Shown here in pieces: positions 59,987 through 64,000 of a DNA stretch of 64,000 nucleotides (position 1 is the stretch's first letter; the number at the start of each line of letters is the position of its first letter). The translations under genes and the position numbers were made by a program. This DNA is from Euzebya pacifica (GTDB taxonomy: Bacteria > Actinomycetota > Nitriliruptoria > Euzebyales > Euzebyaceae): the NCBI RefSeq assembly GCF_003344865.1, contig NZ_CP031165.1, forward strand, positions 2,981,910 through 3,045,909, in the 5' to 3' direction. The notes under the pieces are model-generated. The model was not told where the DNA came from. It made no database searches and saw only the letters and a list, made by a program, of their open reading frames with translations.

Positions 59987-60223
59987 ATGTCTGTCTACAC
60001 CAAGATCGTCGCCCTGCTGGACGACAAGTTCGGCATCGCTGCCGACGAGGTCACCGAGACCACCACGTTCGAGGAGCTCGACCTCGACTCCCTCGACCTC
60101 GTCGAGTTCTCCATGGCCGCCGAGGACGAGCTCGGCGTGAAGATCGAGGACGAGGAAGCCGCCGAGCTCAAGACCGTCGGCGACGCCGTCAAGCTGCTGG
60201 AGTCCAAGGGCGCGTCGGTCTAG
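59987..60223 (+). CDS. acpP: Acyl carrier protein
   Basis: A 78-residue, acidic four-helix ACP. The phosphopantetheine serine is in the DSL motif of LDLDSLDLVEF (about residue 37), and the recognition helix SMAAEDELGVKIEDEEA follows. It carries growing acyl chains for FabH, FabF and FabI. The ATG at 59987 has gaagga 8 bases upstream. It is cotranscribed with or separately promoted from fabH, 124 bases downstream of it. Confidence 0.96.
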   Translation: MSVYTKIVALLDDKFGIAADEVTETTTFEELDLDSLDLVEFSMAAEDELGVKIEDEEAAELKTVGDAVKLLESKGASV

Positions 60224-60293
60224 CAACCGGCCCGTCCGGCCGGCGGCGACACCGGCCGTCCCCCTCCAACGATCCCAGAGGAGCACACACGCC

Positions 60294-61508
60294 ATGAGCA
60301 CACCCGTTGCGATCACCGGCATCGGCCTGGTCACCCCCGGCGGTATCGGGGCTGCGGCCTCCTGGGAGGCGGTCCTCCGAGGCGAGAGCACGGCCACGCC
60401 CGACCCCGTCCTGGAGGGCATGGACGTCGACTTCTCCTGCCGGATCCCGGACTTCGACGCCAACGCCCTGCTGGGCCGACGTGCTCGGAAGCTGGACCGG
60501 TTCGTGCAGCTCGCGCTGGTGGCGGCCCGTGAGGCGATCGCCGACGCGGACCTCGACCACGAGACCTGGGACGGTCCGCGCGTCGGCGTCGTCCTCGGGT
60601 GTGGCATGGGCGGGGCTCCCACGTGGGAGGAGCAGCACGGCGTGCTGATGGAACGGGGCCCCAACCGGGTGTCCCCGCACCTCATCCCACGGATGATCCC
60701 CAACATGGCGGCCGGGCACATCGCCATGGACTTCGGCGCGCACGGCCCGAACCTGGCCACGGCCACCGCCTGCGCGTCGGGGGCGACCGCCATCGGCTAC
60801 GCCCTGGACCTGCTGCGGGTCGGACGGTGCGACATCGTCATCGCCGGTGGCACCGAAGCGGGCATCACGCCGCTGTCGATCGCCGGCTTCAACAACATGA
60901 CGGCCCTGTCGACCCGTCGCGACGACCCCACCGCCGCGTCCCGGCCGTTCGACGCCGGCCGCGACGGCTTCGTCGCCGCCGAGGCCGCCGGTGTGCTGGT
61001 GCTCGAGCGGGTCGCCGACGCCGACGCCCGTGGCGTGCGGACCTACGCGAAGCTTGCCGGCTACGGCGCCAGCGCCGACGGACACCACGTGACCGCACCG
61101 GACCCGCAGGGTGCCGGCGGCGAGATGGCCGTCCGGGCCGCGCTGGCCGATGCCGGCCTCGAACCGGGCGACATCGACCACGTGAACGCCCACGGGACCT
61201 CGACCCCGCTCAACGACGTCTCCGAGGCCCGGATGATCGCCCGTGTCCTTGGCGACCGTCCGGCGGTGACGTCCACCAAGGGCGTCACGGGGCACGCGCT
61301 GGGTGGCGCCGGGGCGATCGAGGCCGCGTTCAGCGCCTTGACCCTGCACCACCAGGTGATCCCGCCGACCGCGAACCTCGACAGCCAGGACCCGGAGATC
61401 CAGATCGACGTGGTCTCCAAGGCCCCCCGCGAGACGAAGGTCGAGGCCGTGATCTCCGACTCCTTCGGGTTCGGTGGCCAGAACGCCGTCCTGGCGTTCA
61501 CCGCCTGA
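60294..61508 (+). CDS. fabF: 3-oxoacyl-ACP synthase II (FabF)
   Basis: A 404-residue KAS II. The catalytic cysteine is in TATACASGATAIGYAL, the two histidines in NAHGTSTPLND and KGVTGHALGGAGAIEAAF, and the C-terminal ISDSFGFGGQNAVLAF is typical. It elongates acyl-ACP with malonyl-ACP. The ATG at 60294 has agagga upstream. It lies between acpP and the carboxylase beta subunit. Confidence 0.95.
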   Translation: MSTPVAITGIGLVTPGGIGAAASWEAVLRGESTATPDPVLEGMDVDFSCRIPDFDANALLGRRARKLDRFVQLALVAAREAIADADLDHETWDGPRVGVVLGCGMGGAPTWEEQHGVLMERGPNRVSPHLIPRMIPNMAAGHIAMDFGAHGPNLATATACASGATAIGYALDLLRVGRCDIVIAGGTEAGITPLSIAGFNNMTALSTRRDDPTAASRPFDAGRDGFVAAEAAGVLVLERVADADARGVRTYAKLAGYGASADGHHVTAPDPQGAGGEMAVRAALADAGLEPGDIDHVNAHGTSTPLNDVSEARMIARVLGDRPAVTSTKGVTGHALGGAGAIEAAFSALTLHHQVIPPTANLDSQDPEIQIDVVSKAPRETKVEAVISDSFGFGGQNAVLAFTA

Positions 61509-61553
61509 CCAACCGGTCCCGACCGACACCGACACGAGCCAGCAGAGGAACCG

Positions 61554-62999
61554 ATGACCGACACCCAAGCGCCCGTCCAGCGGCCCGACGCCCGGGGCCG
61601 GATCGACACGCTCGCCGACGACGGCTCCTTCGTGGAGTTCGGATCGCAGGCACGTCACCACGTGACCGCCTTCGGCCTTGCCGACAAGCGTCCCGATGGT
61701 GACGGCGTCGTGACCGGCACCGTCACCGTCGACGGCCGTCCGGTCGCCCTGTTCGCCCAGGACCCCACCGCGCTCGGCGGTTCGCTCGGCGAGGTGCACG
61801 CCCAGAAGATCGCCATGGTCCAGGACAAGGCCAGCCGCGGTCGCATCCCGGTCGTCGGCCTCCTCGACAGCGGTGGGGCCCGGATCCAGGAGGGGGTCGC
61901 CGCACTCGACGGCTACGCCCACATCTTCCACCGCAACGTCCGGTCCTCCGGTCGTGTCCCGCAGATCTCCGTGGTCCTCGGCCCCTGCGCCGGTGGCGCG
62001 GTGTACTCCCCGGCCCTGACCGACGTCGTGATCATGGCCCGGGATCGTGCCCACATGTTCGTGACGGGACCCAAGGTCGTGAAGGCCGTGACGTTCGAGG
62101 ACGTCTCGCTGGCCGACCTCGGAGGTGCCGACGTGCACTCCACCACGAGCGGCGTGGCCCACCTGGTCGCCGATGATGCCGAGGGTGCGCTGGAGCTGAC
62201 CCGACGGGTCCTGTCCTACCTGCCGTCCTCGGCCTGGGAGGAACCACCGCTGGCCGCGCCGGTCCCGCCCGAGGCGATGCCGGAGATCCCCACCGACCAC
62301 CGCCAGCCCTACGACGTGCGCGACGTGATCCGCGGGATCGTCGACGGCGGCTCGATGTTGGAGCTCTCCGAGGCGTTCGCCCGCAACATCGTCACCTCCT
62401 TCGCGCGCATGGACGGCCGTCCCGTCGGTGTCGTCGCCAACCAGCCGTCGGTGCTGGCTGGGTGCCTCGACATCGCCGCCAGCGAGAAGGCCGCCCGGTT
62501 CGTCCGGTTGTGCGACGCGTTCGGGTTGCCCCTGGTGGTCCTGGTCGACGTCCCCGGGTTCCTGCCCGGCACCGGCCAGGAGTCCGCGGGCATCATCCGC
62601 AAGGGCGCCAAGCTGCTGTACGCCTTCTCCGAGGCGACGGTGCCGCGGGCGACGGTGATCCTCCGCAAGGCCTACGGCGGCGCGTACATCGTCATGAACT
62701 CGCGCAACATCGGTGCCGACGCGGTCTACTCGTGGCCGGGTGCGGAGGTTGCGGTCATGGGTGCAGAGGGTGCGGTCGACGTGCTGTATCGCCGCCCGAT
62801 CGCCGAGGACCCGGCGAGCCGACCGGAGTACCTCGCCAAGTACAAGGCCGAGGCCCTGCGTCCCGACCTGCCCAACGAGATCCTGAGCGTCGACGAGACC
62901 ATCGACCCGGGTGACACCCGCAGGGTGCTCCTCGGGACCCTCAACGCGGTTCGCGGATCGCTGGAGCCCGGTTTCCGACACGACAACCTGCCGCAGTAG
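61554..62999 (+). CDS. accD: Acyl-CoA carboxylase carboxyltransferase (beta) subunit, PccB/AccD type
   Basis: A 481-residue protein with both carboxyltransferase halves. The N-half has GGSLGEVHAQKIAMVQDKA, DSGGARIQEGV and GPCAGGAVYSPALTDVVIM. The C-half has GRPVGVVANQPSVLAGCLD, LVDVPGFLPGTGQE and RKAYGGAYIVMNS. It moves CO2 from a biotin carrier to acetyl- or propionyl-CoA. It lacks the N-terminal zinc finger of E. coli AccD and is the single-chain actinobacterial form. A biotinylated alpha subunit is not in the window. Its cluster-mate at 58489 is carrier-like but has no biotin site. Confidence 0.93.
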   Translation: MTDTQAPVQRPDARGRIDTLADDGSFVEFGSQARHHVTAFGLADKRPDGDGVVTGTVTVDGRPVALFAQDPTALGGSLGEVHAQKIAMVQDKASRGRIPVVGLLDSGGARIQEGVAALDGYAHIFHRNVRSSGRVPQISVVLGPCAGGAVYSPALTDVVIMARDRAHMFVTGPKVVKAVTFEDVSLADLGGADVHSTTSGVAHLVADDAEGALELTRRVLSYLPSSAWEEPPLAAPVPPEAMPEIPTDHRQPYDVRDVIRGIVDGGSMLELSEAFARNIVTSFARMDGRPVGVVANQPSVLAGCLDIAASEKAARFVRLCDAFGLPLVVLVDVPGFLPGTGQESAGIIRKGAKLLYAFSEATVPRATVILRKAYGGAYIVMNSRNIGADAVYSWPGAEVAVMGAEGAVDVLYRRPIAEDPASRPEYLAKYKAEALRPDLPNEILSVDETIDPGDTRRVLLGTLNAVRGSLEPGFRHDNLPQ

Positions 63000-63037
63000 A
63001 CCGTCCCCGTTCCGGGGTCGACCGGAGGAACCGCCCG

Positions 63038-63835
63038 ATGACCAGCCAGACCACCGACCTGCCCCAGCTCCTCGCCGGCAAGCGCCTGCTCGTGACGGGC
63101 GTCCTCACCGAGGCGTCGATCGCCTTCGCGACCGCCCGCATGGCCCAGCAGCTGGGCGCAGAGATCGTCCTGACCGGGTTCGGCAAGGGCATCCGGTTGA
63201 CGACCCGGGTCGCCGAACGGCTGCCGTCCACCCCCGACGTGCTGGAGATGGACGTCACCGACATCGAGCAGATGGGTGCCGTCGTGGCCGAGCTCGGTGA
63301 CCGGTGGGGTGCCGTCGACGGCGTGGTGCACGCCATCGGCTTCGCACCGGCGAGCGCCATCGGGGGCAACTTCCTGGAGACCCCGTGGGAGGACGTCGCT
63401 ACCGCGGTGCAGGTGTCGACCTACAGCTTCGCGTCCCTCGCCCGGGTCATGGCTCCCCTGCTCAAGGCGGGCGGCGGCGGCTCCTACGTGGGACTGGACT
63501 TCGACGCGACCGTCGCCTGGCCCAGCTACGACTGGATGGGGGTGGCCAAGGCGGGGCTGGAGAGCGCCTGTCGGTACACCGCCCGTGAGCTCGGCGCCCA
63601 GGGCACCCGGGTCAACCTCGTCGCCGCAGGCCCCCTGAAGACCATGGCGGCCCGGCAGATCGAGGGCTTCAAGTCCTTCGAGGACACCTGGGGCGAACGC
63701 GCCCCCCTGGGCTGGGACATCACCGACACCGAACCGGTGGCGCGAGTGGTGTGCAGCCTGCTGGGGGACTGGATGCCCGGGGTCACCGGCGAGATCGTCC
63801 ACTGCGACGGGGGCGTGCACGCGATCGGTGCGTGA
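63038..63835 (+). CDS. fabI: Enoyl-ACP reductase, InhA-like FabI
   Basis: A 265-residue SDR-type enoyl reductase, very like InhA. It has [74 protein letters not shown] with the catalytic Tyr-x6-Lys pair, and [15 protein letters not shown]. It reduces trans-2-enoyl-ACP with NADH in the last step of each elongation cycle. The ATG is at 63038, 38 bases after accD, completing the cluster. InhA-type enzymes are the target of isoniazid-derived adducts in mycobacteria. Confidence 0.94.
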   Translation: MTSQTTDLPQLLAGKRLLVTGVLTEASIAFATARMAQQLGAEIVLTGFGKGIRLTTRVAERLPSTPDVLEMDVTDIEQMGAVVAELGDRWGAVDGVVHAIGFAPASAIGGNFLETPWEDVATAVQVSTYSFASLARVMAPLLKAGGGGSYVGLDFDATVAWPSYDWMGVAKAGLESACRYTARELGAQGTRVNLVAAGPLKTMAARQIEGFKSFEDTWGERAPLGWDITDTEPVARVVCSLLGDWMPGVTGEIVHCDGGVHAIGA

Positions 63836-63876
63836 GGCGTGGGGGAGCGGCCGCACGTGGCTGCCATGATGGGGGC

Positions 63877-64000
63877 ATGACCACGCTCGGAATCGTCCTC
63901 GGTGGAGGCGGCGCCCGCGGGCTGGCCCACATCGGGGTGCTCCGGGCCCTCGCCGACGTGGACGTGCATCCGGATGTCCTGGTCGGAGTCTCGATGGGGG
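63877..64000 (+). CDS. Patatin-like phospholipase (N-terminal fragment)
   Basis: Only the first 41 codons are present. They contain the oxyanion motif [17 protein letters not shown] and the nucleophile elbow GVSMG (G-x-S-x-G), the patatin signature. Proteins of this type hydrolyse acyl esters of lipids, often of the RssA/YchK class. The ATG is at 63877, 41 bases after fabI, so a lipid-related transcript may continue beyond the window. Confidence 0.85.
   Translation, partial: MTTLGIVLGGGGARGLAHIGVLRALADVDVHPDVLVGVSMG

Noticed and set aside
60189-62981. Open frame of 930 codons on the minus strand
   Set aside because: It lies fully antisense to fabF and accD, whose motifs are unambiguous. Long antisense frames are expected when GC is high at third positions.

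Overview
The window is about 64 kb of high-GC DNA with dense, often overlapping genes (many ATGA and GTGA junctions) and frequent GTG and TTG starts. It looks like a chromosome segment of an actinobacterium. The order pafB-pafC-(zinc ribbon)-tatA-tatC-helY is an actinobacterial signature. A DUF222/HNH protein of the 13E12-repeat type sits behind an actinobacterial-type LexA box, and a PHO box of the Streptomyces 11-nt direct-repeat type precedes a phosphate transporter. The InhA-like FabI and the DUF4193-type protein agree. A deep lineage such as Nitriliruptoria/Euzebyales is my best guess, helped by a protein with cell-wall-binding repeats, but this is inference.

Layout. 1-265: 5' end of a class A penicillin-binding protein. 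445-6857: pafBC, zinc-ribbon protein, tatA, tatC, helY. 6882-8712: PHO box, Na/Pi cotransporter, PhoU-like protein. 8733-12578: homocysteine methyltransferase/MTHFR, a lipid/diacylglycerol kinase and cbiB. 12554-20108: a catabolic cluster (FCD-type GntR regulator, CaiB CoA-transferase, HyuA, HyuB, N-carbamoylsarcosine-amidase-like hydrolase, and a divergent HMG-CoA-lyase-family enzyme). 20130-25047: a MocR regulator divergent from a cobalamin operon with a CobU-CobD fusion. 25044-37363: lipoprotein, SOS-box HNH protein, tricorn protease, SDR, rpsN, M24 peptidase, RNase H, amidohydrolase, a candidate structured RNA, and a hyperacidic DUF4193-type protein. 37401-40909: lnt, then rpmE-rpmG-rpmB of the zinc-free type and two small membrane proteins.

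41049-43802 holds tRNA-Glu(UUC) followed by about 2.6 kb of lower-GC DNA. This ends in a second, incomplete copy of the tRNA 3' half, so it reads as a small integrated element with no integrase. 43849-57562 carries a DEAD-box helicase, CorA, pyrD, several secreted proteins (a CocE-type hydrolase divergent from a cell-wall-binding-repeat protein, and a beta-propeller-like protein), an M20 peptidase and a thioesterase.

57649-64000: thymidine kinase, then a fatty-acid synthesis cluster. Its genes are a biotin-carrier-like protein lacking the biotinylated lysine, fabH, acpP, fabF, an acyl-CoA carboxylase beta subunit and an InhA-like fabI, preceded by a perfect 22-bp palindrome. A patatin-like gene runs off the end.

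The most unusual items are the lysine-less biotin-carrier-like protein, the mini-island at tRNA-Glu, a promoter-to-terminator structured RNA candidate at about 36395-36699, and the hydantoin/CoA-ester catabolic cluster.
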